DNA from: Lachnospiraceae bacterium
GTDB lineage: Bacteria; Bacillota; Clostridia; Lachnospirales; Lachnospiraceae
NCBI GenBank assembly: GCA_024682835.1
Contig: JAIKYU010000118.1
Location: forward strand, 1 to 43,348
Direction of reading: 5' to 3'
DNA length: 43,348 nucleotides
In this document: piece after piece, positions 15,199 to 23,394 of the stretch
Layout of the letters: every line of letters begins with the position of its first letter
Numbering within the stretch: position 1 is the stretch's first letter
Translations under genes and position numbers: made by a program
The notes under the pieces: generated by a model
Databases searched by the model: none
Told to the model about the DNA's origin: nothing
Seen by the model: the letters and a program-made list of their open reading frames with translations, nothing else

Positions 15199-15828
15199 AT
15201 GAATGAGACGATTTCGAAAAGAAACGAGCTGCTGGCGGGGCAGGTGATCAGGGGACTGGAATCCCGCAACATGACGGGCTCCTATGCGAAGGACAAAGAA
15301 GAAGCTCTTGCTCAGGCACTTAAGTACATCAAGACGGGCGCAAGTGTCACGATGGGCGGAGGAATGAGCGTCCATGAGATCGGACTGGTGGATGCCCTCA
15401 AGATGGGGGATTACAGATTCATCGACCGGGACGCAGTGGAAGATAAGCGCGCAGCGATGCTCGCCGCCTATGATGCGGACTACTTTCTCTCGAGCGCCAA
15501 TGCCATCACGCAGGACGGTGTTATTGTCAATATAGATGGCAATGCAAACCGTGTATCTGCCATTGCACAGGGACCGAAGCATGTCCTGTTCATCGTCGGC
15601 ATGAACAAGGTGTGCGACGATGTCGACGGCGCCATGAAAAGAGCCCGCAATGTCGCGGCACCGATCAATGCCCAGCGCTTCGGCCTTTCCACACCATGCA
15701 CGAAGACCGGCACCTGCATGAACTGCAAATCACCGGACACGATATGCTGTCAGTTCCTCATCACCAGATATTCCAGACATGAAGGGCGCATCCATGTGAT
15801 CCTGGTGAATGACAATCTGGGATTCTGA
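15199..15828 (+). CDS. LUD-domain protein (lactate-utilisation / YkgG-like)
   Basis: A 209-residue protein. ATG 15199 is chosen because GGAGGGAGG lies about ten bases upstream and the promoter ends just before it. The single LUD domain shows MGGGMSVHEIGL, YFLSSANAITQDGVIVNIDGNANRVSAI and VLFIVGMNKVCDD, then a Cys-rich stretch with TPCTKTGTCMNCKSPDTICC, a possible Fe-S or metal site. Stand-alone LUD proteins of this length are common in Clostridia; related LutC/LldG proteins take part in lactate oxidation, but no lutA/lutB partner is present here. It is divergent from the GH43 gene. A gap of 69 bases leads to the Nif11-like peptide gene. Confidence 0.85.
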   Translation: MNETISKRNELLAGQVIRGLESRNMTGSYAKDKEEALAQALKYIKTGASVTMGGGMSVHEIGLVDALKMGDYRFIDRDAVEDKRAAMLAAYDADYFLSSANAITQDGVIVNIDGNANRVSAIAQGPKHVLFIVGMNKVCDDVDGAMKRARNVAAPINAQRFGLSTPCTKTGTCMNCKSPDTICCQFLITRYSRHEGRIHVILVNDNLGF

Positions 15829-15897
15829 TATCGAAACCCTGTGCCTGCGGGGATGAACTGATGACGGAATGCCCGTGTCAATGAAAGGAGAAACGTG

Positions 15898-16179
15898 ATG
15901 AAGACCATCCGGGACATGTATAAAGAGGTGATCGCATCCGAGGAACTGAAAAGAGAATTCCTGGAGGCTGTCAAAGATGAAGAGAACGGCCCGAAGAACG
16001 TGAAGAGATTCCTGAAGAAGTACGGATGTGAGCCGACACGGAACGAACTGATGTCTTTCTTTGAGGAGAAAAGCGGCGCTGAGCTTGATGAGGGAGAGCT
16101 TGAGGTCGTTGTCGGCGGAAATGGTATATGGGCGGAGATTATACAGCTTTTCAGGAATGCCGAATCGACAGGGAGGTAA
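15898..16179 (+). CDS. Nif11-type leader peptide (RiPP or secreted-peptide precursor)
   Basis: A 93-residue precursor. AAGGAG (15885-15890) lies seven bases before ATG 15898, which is preferred over the GTG one codon earlier. The first ~74 residues follow the Nif11-like leader pattern: a helical N-terminus, FLEAVKDEEN, KRFLKKYGCEPTRNEL, then AELDEGELEVVVGG, the acidic helix ending in a double-glycine cleavage site at 73-74. Cleavage would release the 19-residue NGIWAEIIQLFRNAESTGR, an amphipathic peptide with no Cys and only one Ser and one Thr. Lanthionine or thioether modification therefore looks unlikely, and a secreted signal or antimicrobial helix is possible. No modifying enzyme or C39-peptidase exporter is nearby. 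The stop overlaps the next gene's first ATG. Confidence 0.75.
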   Translation: MKTIRDMYKEVIASEELKREFLEAVKDEENGPKNVKRFLKKYGCEPTRNELMSFFEEKSGAELDEGELEVVVGGNGIWAEIIQLFRNAESTGR

Positions 16180-16181
16180 TG

Positions 16182-17987
16182 ATGTATCAGTTTCCGGAGG
16201 ATATGAAAAAAGCATACGAAAGCAGTCCGCTGTCCTTTGTCTATTATCAGAACCTCGAAGGTAAGGCTGTCCCGGTTCTGGCATCCGGTGGATTCTGCAA
16301 GTCCGCGAGAGTGAGCAGAGAGCGTGTCCTGGACTGGATCAGTGCAGGGATGTTTGAACGGATGGATCCGGACGACGTCGGTATCATGGCCAAGATCAGC
16401 GAGGATTTCCTTCTTAAGCGCGGACCCTATGACGTGGTGTTTCGCTGTAACGTGGATCCTTCGGACGGCAATCAGGAGGCGGAAGCAGGCCATGCTGTAA
16501 ACATGATGCTCCACGGTGTGGGCAGATGGCAGACCATGCCGGACGGCACGGAGCTGGCAGTCATTTCCTATGCCAATCTCCTGGCGACGCAGGAGGTGAC
16601 GAAGGAGAGGATAGAAGCCTATACGCTTTTCCAGAAGGACCGTTTTTATACGGATCCGCTGACAGGACTTCCGAATATCAATTATATCAATGAATACGGC
16701 AACGGAAAGATTGACGCCATACGTGCGGGAGGTCATACGCCCGGTGTGGTTTATGTGGATGTCAACGGTATGCAGTTCTACAACAATCAGTATGGGGTCA
16801 AGGAAGGGGACCGGCTTTTGAAACTCATCGCGGAAACGATGGAAAAGAAGCTTCCGAAGGCCCTTATCTCGAGGACCATCGATGATCATTTTGTCGTGAT
16901 CACGGAACTGGATGATAAAGAAATAATGGAAGCACAGCTGTCTGAGCTCAATTCCTTCATTTGCAAGAATGCCCGCGGCAATACAACGGGAATCCGTTCC
17001 GGGGTCTGCCTGATGACGGAGAATACGGAATTGACAGAGGCGCTGGATCACGCCAAACGCGCCATGAAGCGGATCGAGAACAACATGAACCGTGAGGTGG
17101 CTTTCTTTTCCAAGGCCGAAGATAGTGTCTACTGGAAAAACCGGTATGTGATAGAAAACTTTGATCGTGCGATGAAGCAGGGATGGATCAAGGTGTTTTA
17201 TCATTCGCTCGTTCGCCTTGGAAATGTGAAAATCGCGGCGTTTGAAGGCCTTGCGCGCTGGCTGGATCCGAACCGGGGCACGATTTCACCGGGGGAGTTT
17301 ATCCCGGTGCTGTCCAAGTATCATCTCCTGCATAAACTGGACCTGTACATGTTTGAGCAGATCTGTCGCGAAGTAAAGCTTCGCCACGACAACGGACTGC
17401 CGCTTCTGCCGGTATCCGTCAATTTTTCAAGACAGGACTTTGATCACGCGGATATCGTGGCTGAGATGAACCGGCTGTTTAAAAAATACGGACTTGAGGC
17501 GTATGTGGATAAAAGCTGTTTCATCGTCGAGATCACGGAGCAGGATCTGGCCGTCGGCACGGACAGGCTGAAGGATCAGATCAGACAGATCCGCGATGAG
17601 GGCTACCGCATCTGGCTGGATGATTTCGGGAGCGGGTATTCCTCTCTGAATATGTTCAGTCAGTTTGATTTTAACCTGGTCAAGTTTGATATGGAACTGT
17701 TGCGGCATCTGGATGAGCATGACGGCGTCAACCGGATCATCCTGAAGGACCTGGTCAATATGGTCCGTGAACTGGGCATACACACACTGGTCGAGGGGCT
17801 GGAAACGGAGGAACAGTTTGATTTCCTCAAGAAAATCGGCTGCGAACTGGCGCAGGGCTTCCTGTTCCACAAGCCGGAGCCGCTGGACGAGGCACTGTAC
17901 CGGATCAATGCCGGCGATTCCGTCAAGATATGCGAAACGCCGGAGGAACGGGAGGCCATGAACCGGTTGTATTTTCAGAAATCTTAA
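16182..17987 (+). CDS. PAS / degenerate GGDEF / EAL-domain protein, probable c-di-GMP phosphodiesterase
   Basis: A 601-residue soluble protein. ATG 16182 has GGGAGG five bases upstream, placed inside the last codons of the Nif11-like gene. Residues ~1-130 are PAS-like. About 150-300 is a GGDEF fold (DPLTGLPNINYINEYG) in which the signature is replaced by TIDDHF, so no cyclase activity is expected, although GTP binding may remain. The EAL domain (about 325-590) has EGL instead of EAL (about 354), a tolerated variant; NFSRQ, EITE, DDFGSGYSS (about 479), KFD and VEGLE are intact. The usual QP near the entry is changed to YHSLV. A phosphodiesterase tuned by the PAS and dead GGDEF parts is likely. 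Confidence 0.88.
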   Translation: MYQFPEDMKKAYESSPLSFVYYQNLEGKAVPVLASGGFCKSARVSRERVLDWISAGMFERMDPDDVGIMAKISEDFLLKRGPYDVVFRCNVDPSDGNQEAEAGHAVNMMLHGVGRWQTMPDGTELAVISYANLLATQEVTKERIEAYTLFQKDRFYTDPLTGLPNINYINEYGNGKIDAIRAGGHTPGVVYVDVNGMQFYNNQYGVKEGDRLLKLIAETMEKKLPKALISRTIDDHFVVITELDDKEIMEAQLSELNSFICKNARGNTTGIRSGVCLMTENTELTEALDHAKRAMKRIENNMNREVAFFSKAEDSVYWKNRYVIENFDRAMKQGWIKVFYHSLVRLGNVKIAAFEGLARWLDPNRGTISPGEFIPVLSKYHLLHKLDLYMFEQICREVKLRHDNGLPLLPVSVNFSRQDFDHADIVAEMNRLFKKYGLEAYVDKSCFIVEITEQDLAVGTDRLKDQIRQIRDEGYRIWLDDFGSGYSSLNMFSQFDFNLVKFDMELLRHLDEHDGVNRIILKDLVNMVRELGIHTLVEGLETEEQFDFLKKIGCELAQGFLFHKPEPLDEALYRINAGDSVKICETPEEREAMNRLYFQKS

Positions 17988-17996
17988 CAGACGGTA

Positions 17997-18998
17997 TTAA
18001 TGGGTGGACGGTCCGAGCCCCCACTGATCCACCAGATCACTATGATCCACAAGTCCCATGTAATAGGCCGTGACCTCTGTGATTTTGACGCCGGGCTCAT
18101 TGTCGTCCTGCATGATATCCGTGAGGTTGTCCCAGGCGTAATCGACAAATTCCTGCGGAACCGTGTCGGAAGCGGCATACAGATCGGGAACACTCAGGGT
18201 GTGGATGAACTCGTGGGCGATGGTGGATGAAGTGATGAACTCGTTTCTGTGGTTGAGCATCAGCACGAGGAACTCGTACGGAGGTTCTTCTTTGCCCTCC
18301 ATCATATACCAGTAATCCTTCATCGACCGTTCCGGCCCGGATCCCACATCGAAAGAGCAGGAAACATTCGTCGAATTCGGATTCGAGTTGAGTGCGAAAA
18401 GATAGACGATGCCGTCCGCCTGCAGCGATTTTTTGACCGCGTCGCTGTTGACTCTCGAGGCAATGATCTCATCGGCCTCAAAAATGCCTTCCTTCTCCTT
18501 GTTGATCGTGCTGCCGAGATCGGTCGAGAAGGCGCCGTCGTACAGAAGCTCCTGATGCTCTTCCCAGTCCCAGATAAAATGCACATCCCGTCCGTATTCG
18601 GCGATGTTTTTCTCGAGCCAGCTCATGGCGTCTCCCAGCCGGTCATGATACTTCGCCAGTTTATCGGCGCCGTCCCCTGTTTCAAAGTCCCAGGAGGACG
18701 ATGCATCGTCGGCGACGATGGTGACCACGGCGATTTTTCCTTCGACCTCTTTTACTGTTCCCATCGGGTAATCGGCCAGTGTCCATTCACCGGAAGACGA
18801 TGACGCGGTTTCGGAATCATCGGACGGAGTTTCTTCTGTCTCCCAGAAGCCGTATTCTTCGTCGCCCTCTGCGCTTCCGGATTCCTGTGCGGTGTCGGAT
18901 TCCGGATAATCGGCATCCTCATCCATACAGCCTCCCAGCATCGAAGAAGAAAGCAACAGCGTTGCGCATATCAGGCATAGTTTTCTTGTGACTTTCAA
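17997..18998 (-). CDS. Secreted lipoprotein with HExxH metalloprotease motif (M6-like)
   Basis: A 333-residue protein from TTG 18998, chosen because GGAGGA lies seven bases upstream and a lipoprotein signal follows at once: KLCLICATLLLSSSMLGGC with the lipidated Cys at 24. A Ser/Asp/Glu-rich linker (about 25-70) leads to the folded part. HEFIH (262-266) is followed by TLSVPDLYAASD, close to the H-E-x-x-H … GLPDLYD pattern of M6 (immune-inhibitor-A-type) zinc peptidases, with Glu in TEVTAYYMG as a possible further ligand. An extracellular, membrane-tethered protease is likely. It converges on the EAL gene, with only nine bases between the stops. Substrate and zinc ligand set need confirmation. 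Confidence 0.78.
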   Translation of the reverse strand: MKVTRKLCLICATLLLSSSMLGGCMDEDADYPESDTAQESGSAEGDEEYGFWETEETPSDDSETASSSSGEWTLADYPMGTVKEVEGKIAVVTIVADDASSSWDFETGDGADKLAKYHDRLGDAMSWLEKNIAEYGRDVHFIWDWEEHQELLYDGAFSTDLGSTINKEKEGIFEADEIIASRVNSDAVKKSLQADGIVYLFALNSNPNSTNVSCSFDVGSGPERSMKDYWYMMEGKEEPPYEFLVLMLNHRNEFITSSTIAHEFIHTLSVPDLYAASDTVPQEFVDYAWDNLTDIMQDDNEPGVKITEVTAYYMGLVDHSDLVDQWGLGPSTH

Positions 18999-19116
18999 AT
19001 TTGGTTCCTCCTTCAAATCCCTGCTGAGAGTTCTTCGCACGGGAGTATAGCACAAATAAATATGGATTGGCAAGTCTGCGGATGGAACGGGAAAGAAGAA
19101 TTCGGCGGGGGAAAGG

Positions 19117-19145
19117 TTGCAGAATGCGCCGAATAATGGTATGAT
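19117..19145 (+). promoter_or_regulatory. Promoter of the chemoreceptor/c-di-GMP operon
   Basis: TTGCAG (19117-19122), 17 bases, TATGAT (19140-19145). The 5' leader is about 90 bases and contains a small palindrome ACATTA-AA-TAATGT (19179-19192). This is the only convincing promoter I see for the eight-gene run that ends at 33747. Confidence 0.55.
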
Positions 19146-19241
19146 ATTAAGGTTAAAGACTTATTCTGTAATCCGCGGACATTAAATAATGTAAATAGGG
19201 TTATCACTCAAATGAAATAACGATCAGGAGGACAATGGAAA

Positions 19242-21251
19242 ATGAAAAAGAGAAAATCGTTAAAGCGGACGCTGCTCACCCGGATTATCATCTATGTGGC
19301 TGTCATCATCGTGATCATCACACAGATCAGCATCAAGCTGGCGGCGGATAACATCGAATCCCTGACGGATAATATTCTGGCCCGGGAATCCGCCACCTAC
19401 GCGAGTGAGATTTACAGCTGGTGGAACAACATCGAGGAGCGGGTCGGACAGACGGCAGAGGTCATAAAAAATTCACCGGAGATGTCCTATGACGACATGC
19501 TCACCATGCTGCTTGCGCTGACGGCAAAGGATCCGGATTCCCAGGACATCTACATGGCATACGGCGACGCTTCGGTTTTCCTGGACGGCTCCGGCTGGAT
19601 TCCGGACGATACCTTCGTATTTACCGACAGACCGTGGTACCAGGGAGCGCTGAATAAAAAAGGAGCGATTTTCTCATCGGAGCCCTATGTGGACGCGTCA
19701 ACCGGCAAGACCTGTCTGGCCTGCTCCGTCATGATCCGCGACAATGTGGTGCTCAGCAGCGATATCAATTTCGACAAGGTCGCCGAGAAGGTGAACGGAT
19801 TTTCCTCCATTTCGCCGGATGCGAAATACTATATCATCAACAAGGAAAGCAAAGATATTCTGATCAGCAACGTGACGTCGAGCGTGGGACAGACGCTGAT
19901 CAACACGAGCGACCCGGTGGCTTCCGGGCTGTCCGCCGTCTTTGACTCGCTCAACACATCTGCGACGTCTGACGGAAGCAAGGTAAAAACGGCAAAGACC
20001 TCCGCGGGCTCCATGATGTTTACTGCCACGGACATCCAGGACACCTCCTGGGTGGTGGTGAGTGCTGTGCCGTCCTCCCTGTTGAGCAACAGCATTCTCA
20101 AGGTGATGTTTGTGACGTTCCTCAGTGCCATTCTGCTGCTTCTTGTGCTCTCCGCCCTGATTTATCTCAGTATCAGCAGGGCCATCAATCCGGTCGCGAC
20201 CGTGACGGAGCGCATTACGGATATCAGCAAGGGCGACTTTACAGTTACGCTTGTCCCTGAGGGCAACAATGAGATCACCACGCTCAGTGAGAGCCTGAAC
20301 GGTTATATCGAAAAGATGCGGACCACCCTGAACAGCCTGTCTGATATTTCGGGCGCGATGAACAGCCGGGCGGGAGAGTGCTTTGATATTTCCCACACGC
20401 TGTCCGATGCCAACCAGAATCAGGGCGAATCGATCGAAAAGCTCAACGACACGCTGAACGGAATGAACGCATCCATTGAGGACATTGCCCATGCGGCAAA
20501 TGAGCTTGCGACCACCTCCAGTCAGCTGGCGGGAAGCGCGGCGGATGTCCGGAGCCTGTGTGACGAGACGCTGGAAGCGTCCGGCAAGGGCAGGAGCGAG
20601 ATGGAGGTCATGACGAGAAATGTGAATACGCTCAGCGAAACGATCGGTGAGCTCACGGCGCTGATCCGGGTCACGGCGAAGTCGGTGGAGGAGATCACCG
20701 GGATCACCGATACCATCAATGCCATCTCCGCGCAGACCAATCTTCTTTCGCTGAATGCATCCATTGAGGCGGCAAGGGCCGGTGAGATGGGCAAAGGCTT
20801 CGCAGTCGTGGCACAGGAGGTCGGAATCCTCGCGAATCAGTCCTCCGAAGCGACGGACACCATCCGCAAGCTGATTGATGAGATTACAAAGAATATTGCG
20901 GATATTAATAAAAAAGCCGACATCTGCGTCACGGACATGGAGGCCTGCATCAGCGGTGTTTCCGGAGCAAACGACTCCTTCCATACGATCTACGAGGATG
21001 TGGAAAAGGCGACGGAAGGGATCGTCGCGATTGCGAACGGCATCGAGCGGATCAATGACGTCGCATCCAGCAATGCGGTGACCACGCAGGAGCAGGCTTC
21101 AAGCATCAACGAGGTGCTCGGCCTCAGCGACAGGATCGTATCGGAAAGCAACAAGCTGCGCGAGGAGACGGCGAACATCACGAGTATCTCGGAGAATCTC
21201 AACCGGTATTCGGACGAAATTAATTCTGATCTTTCACAGTATACGCTGTGA
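19242..21251 (+). CDS. Methyl-accepting chemotaxis protein with dCache_1 sensor
   Basis: A 669-residue chemoreceptor. TM1 is at about 13-33, an extracellular dCache domain at about 35-280, TM2 at about 283-306 and a HAMP domain at about 307-365. The signalling hairpin has its tip near [20 protein letters not shown] and [22 protein letters not shown]. The sensor shows RPWY, EPYVD and SSDINFD, fitting the R-x-W-Y … Y … D motif of amino-acid-binding dCache_1AA domains, so an amino acid or related amine is the likely ligand (inference). A CheR-binding C-terminal pentapeptide is absent. AGGAGG lies upstream; a nearer ATG at about 19233 is out of frame. It is the first gene of the operon, 13 bases before EIIC-EAL. 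Confidence 0.92.
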   Translation: MKKRKSLKRTLLTRIIIYVAVIIVIITQISIKLAADNIESLTDNILARESATYASEIYSWWNNIEERVGQTAEVIKNSPEMSYDDMLTMLLALTAKDPDSQDIYMAYGDASVFLDGSGWIPDDTFVFTDRPWYQGALNKKGAIFSSEPYVDASTGKTCLACSVMIRDNVVLSSDINFDKVAEKVNGFSSISPDAKYYIINKESKDILISNVTSSVGQTLINTSDPVASGLSAVFDSLNTSATSDGSKVKTAKTSAGSMMFTATDIQDTSWVVVSAVPSSLLSNSILKVMFVTFLSAILLLLVLSALIYLSISRAINPVATVTERITDISKGDFTVTLVPEGNNEITTLSESLNGYIEKMRTTLNSLSDISGAMNSRAGECFDISHTLSDANQNQGESIEKLNDTLNGMNASIEDIAHAANELATTSSQLAGSAADVRSLCDETLEASGKGRSEMEVMTRNVNTLSETIGELTALIRVTAKSVEEITGITDTINAISAQTNLLSLNASIEAARAGEMGKGFAVVAQEVGILANQSSEATDTIRKLIDEITKNIADINKKADICVTDMEACISGVSGANDSFHTIYEDVEKATEGIVAIANGIERINDVASSNAVTTQEQASSINEVLGLSDRIVSESNKLREETANITSISENLNRYSDEINSDLSQYTL

Positions 21252-21264
21252 CCGGAGTGACAAA

Positions 21265-23355
21265 GTGAAAACGCAGATCATCAGAAAACTGTCCGCAACA
21301 GCGCAGACGATCAAAACCAGCCTGGCCATGATGATACCCGTGCTCTTTGTCGGCAGCATCACGGTTCTGCTGAACGGTTTCCCTGTTCAGGCGTATCAGG
21401 ATTTCCTGGATGCTTTCCTGGGCGGGTTTCTTCGGATGATCATTCAGCTGGTTCAGGTGACGACGATCGGCGGACTGGCTCTTTACCTTACGATTGCGTT
21501 GAACCAGTGCTACATGAATCAGCTGGAGGAGGGACAGCGCCTGGTGACCCGATTCGCAAGCATGCTCGGGTGTCTGACCGGTTTTTTCATTCTGGTGGGC
21601 TTCTTTACCGGGGAGAAGGATTTTTCGCTGCTCTCCGGGCAGGGCGTGTTCAGCGCCCTTCTGGCAGGCCTCATCGGCTCGGCGATGTTCAGAAAATTCG
21701 AGTCGATGTTTGAGACCAAAAAATCGATATTTGTGGATGGAGCGGATTCCGTGTTCAATGCGGCTATTCATGTGATTCGGCCCTTCCTGGCGGTGGTGCT
21801 GTGCTTTGCCGTTGCGAACTATCTGATTACGGTCTGCTTCGGTGTGCAGAGCGTCCAGCACCTGTTTATGAAGGGGGTGGACGCGGTCTTTTTCAGCATG
21901 CGCCGTTCCTACGCGAGCGGGTTGCTGTTCCTGTTCCTGATCAGCCTCATGTGGTTCTTCGGCATTCACGGCAACAATGTCCTGAACCAGGTCGCAGAGG
22001 ATATGTTTGTGGCCATCATCCCCGGAGAGATCGTATCAAAGAGCTTTATCGACACCTTCGTCAACATGGGCGGAACGGGATGTATGATCGGACTCCTGAT
22101 CGCTTTGCTGATCTTCGGAAAAAGGAGCTCCACCAAAAAGCTTTCCCGGATGGCGCTTTTTCCGAATCTGTTTAACATCAGCGAGATGCTGGTTTTCGGG
22201 CTTCCGATTATCTATAATCCGCTGATGCTCGCTCCGCTCATTCTGGCTCCGGCGCTTTGCTTTTCCAATGCATATCTGCTCACCAGGGGGGGCTTTCTGC
22301 CGATGGTTACCAGTGAGGTCGTGTGGACGACGCCGGCGCTCTTAAGCGGTTACTTTGCCACCGGTTCCGCGAGGGGCGTCATCGTCCAGCTGATGAATGT
22401 GCTGATTTCCACAGCCTGCTATGCGCCGTTCGTCATTTTGTATGAAAAGAGATCGCTTGATGAGTTCTCTTCCGCGATGAATGAGCTTGTCGGGATTTTG
22501 AAAAAGAGTGAGGAGACCACGGAAGAGGTGATGCTCACGGAATGTGAGGGAACGGTCGGGAGGCTGGCTAAGCTTCTTGTTAATGATCTGGAGGTCACTC
22601 TGGCAGCTTCGTCCGCAAAGAGCGATCCGGAAAACGTGGAGAGTCCGCTATTGATGAAGTATCAGCCGCAGTTTGACAACGAGGGCCACTGCATTGGAGC
22701 GGAAGCGCTCCTTCGCTGGAATCACGCCAGGTACGGATTCATCTATCCGCCGCTGGTGGTGCGTCTCGCAAAGGAGAGCGGGCACCTCTACCAGCTGGAA
22801 ACGTATATCATTGAGAGCTCGGTTCGTGATTCGGAGAGCTTCCGGAATGTCTATGGCGCTAAATTCAAGCTGAGCGTGAACGTCACGGTCACGACCCTGT
22901 ATGACAAACGATTCCTCCCGTTCATCGGCGAGCTTTCCGGCAACTATCATCTGAAACCGGGTAATATCTGTCTTGAGATCACGGAGGAAACCGAGCTGGT
23001 GACGACGGAGGAGACCGGGGAGCTTATCAGAAAAATCCGATCCTTCGGTTACACCTTTGCACTGGACGATTTCAGCATGGGGCACACATCGCTCCAGTAT
23101 CTGCAGCATAATCAGTTTGATCTGGTGAAGCTGGACGGGAACCTGATTAAATCGCTGCTGACCAATGACCGCACGAGGGAGATCATTAATTCCATTGTAT
23201 ATCTCTCTAAATCACTGAATTTCAGGGTGCTTGCCGAGTTTGTCGAAACAGTGGAACAGAAGGAAGCGCTGGAGAGGATCGGATGTCTTCTGTATCAGGG
23301 ATATCTGTACAGCCCGGCGGTGGACAGGGATACCCTCCTGTCCATGGGCAAGTAG
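21265..23355 (+). CDS. PTS EIIC permease domain fused to an EAL phosphodiesterase domain
   Basis: A 696-residue fusion. Residues 1-400 form a complete EIIC of the lactose/cellobiose (ChbC/CelB) type, with ~10 membrane segments, FFGIHGNN (substrate-site His), FNISEMLVFGLPIIYNP (substrate-site Glu) and TSEVVWTTPALLSGY. A short helical linker (400-455) leads to EAL (about 455-696): AEALLRW (about 478), SVNVTVTT, LEITEE, ALDDFSMGHTS, VKLD and LAEFVE, all catalytic residues being visible. The DDFxxGxxS loop is slightly divergent. No EIIA or EIIB part is present in the protein or window, so it probably reads out sugar binding or transport to c-di-GMP rather than acting as an ordinary phosphorylating transporter. 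It lies 13 bases after the chemoreceptor. Confidence 0.9.
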   Translation: MKTQIIRKLSATAQTIKTSLAMMIPVLFVGSITVLLNGFPVQAYQDFLDAFLGGFLRMIIQLVQVTTIGGLALYLTIALNQCYMNQLEEGQRLVTRFASMLGCLTGFFILVGFFTGEKDFSLLSGQGVFSALLAGLIGSAMFRKFESMFETKKSIFVDGADSVFNAAIHVIRPFLAVVLCFAVANYLITVCFGVQSVQHLFMKGVDAVFFSMRRSYASGLLFLFLISLMWFFGIHGNNVLNQVAEDMFVAIIPGEIVSKSFIDTFVNMGGTGCMIGLLIALLIFGKRSSTKKLSRMALFPNLFNISEMLVFGLPIIYNPLMLAPLILAPALCFSNAYLLTRGGFLPMVTSEVVWTTPALLSGYFATGSARGVIVQLMNVLISTACYAPFVILYEKRSLDEFSSAMNELVGILKKSEETTEEVMLTECEGTVGRLAKLLVNDLEVTLAASSAKSDPENVESPLLMKYQPQFDNEGHCIGAEALLRWNHARYGFIYPPLVVRLAKESGHLYQLETYIIESSVRDSESFRNVYGAKFKLSVNVTVTTLYDKRFLPFIGELSGNYHLKPGNICLEITEETELVTTEETGELIRKIRSFGYTFALDDFSMGHTSLQYLQHNQFDLVKLDGNLIKSLLTNDRTREIINSIVYLSKSLNFRVLAEFVETVEQKEALERIGCLLYQGYLYSPAVDRDTLLSMGK

Positions 23356-23394
23356 CAGAGGCGACGGACATTGTCTACCTGCGAGAGGGACGTT

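Noticed and set aside
15750..17204. Long open frame (484 codons) on the minus strand
   Set aside because: It lies opposite the Nif11-like and GGDEF/EAL genes, has no domain motif, no ribosome site, and a composition typical of an antisense shadow of a GC-rich coding gene.
19150..19180. Flagellar sigma-28 promoter (TAAA … CCG) upstream of the chemoreceptor
   Set aside because: The -10 part (CCGCGGAC) does not fit GCCGATAA; the TTGCAG/TATGAT pair with 17-base spacing is better.
19698..20984. 428-codon minus-strand frame opposite the chemoreceptor
   Set aside because: His/Arg-rich low-similarity translation expected from reverse reading of the signalling domain; the plus-strand gene is unmistakable.
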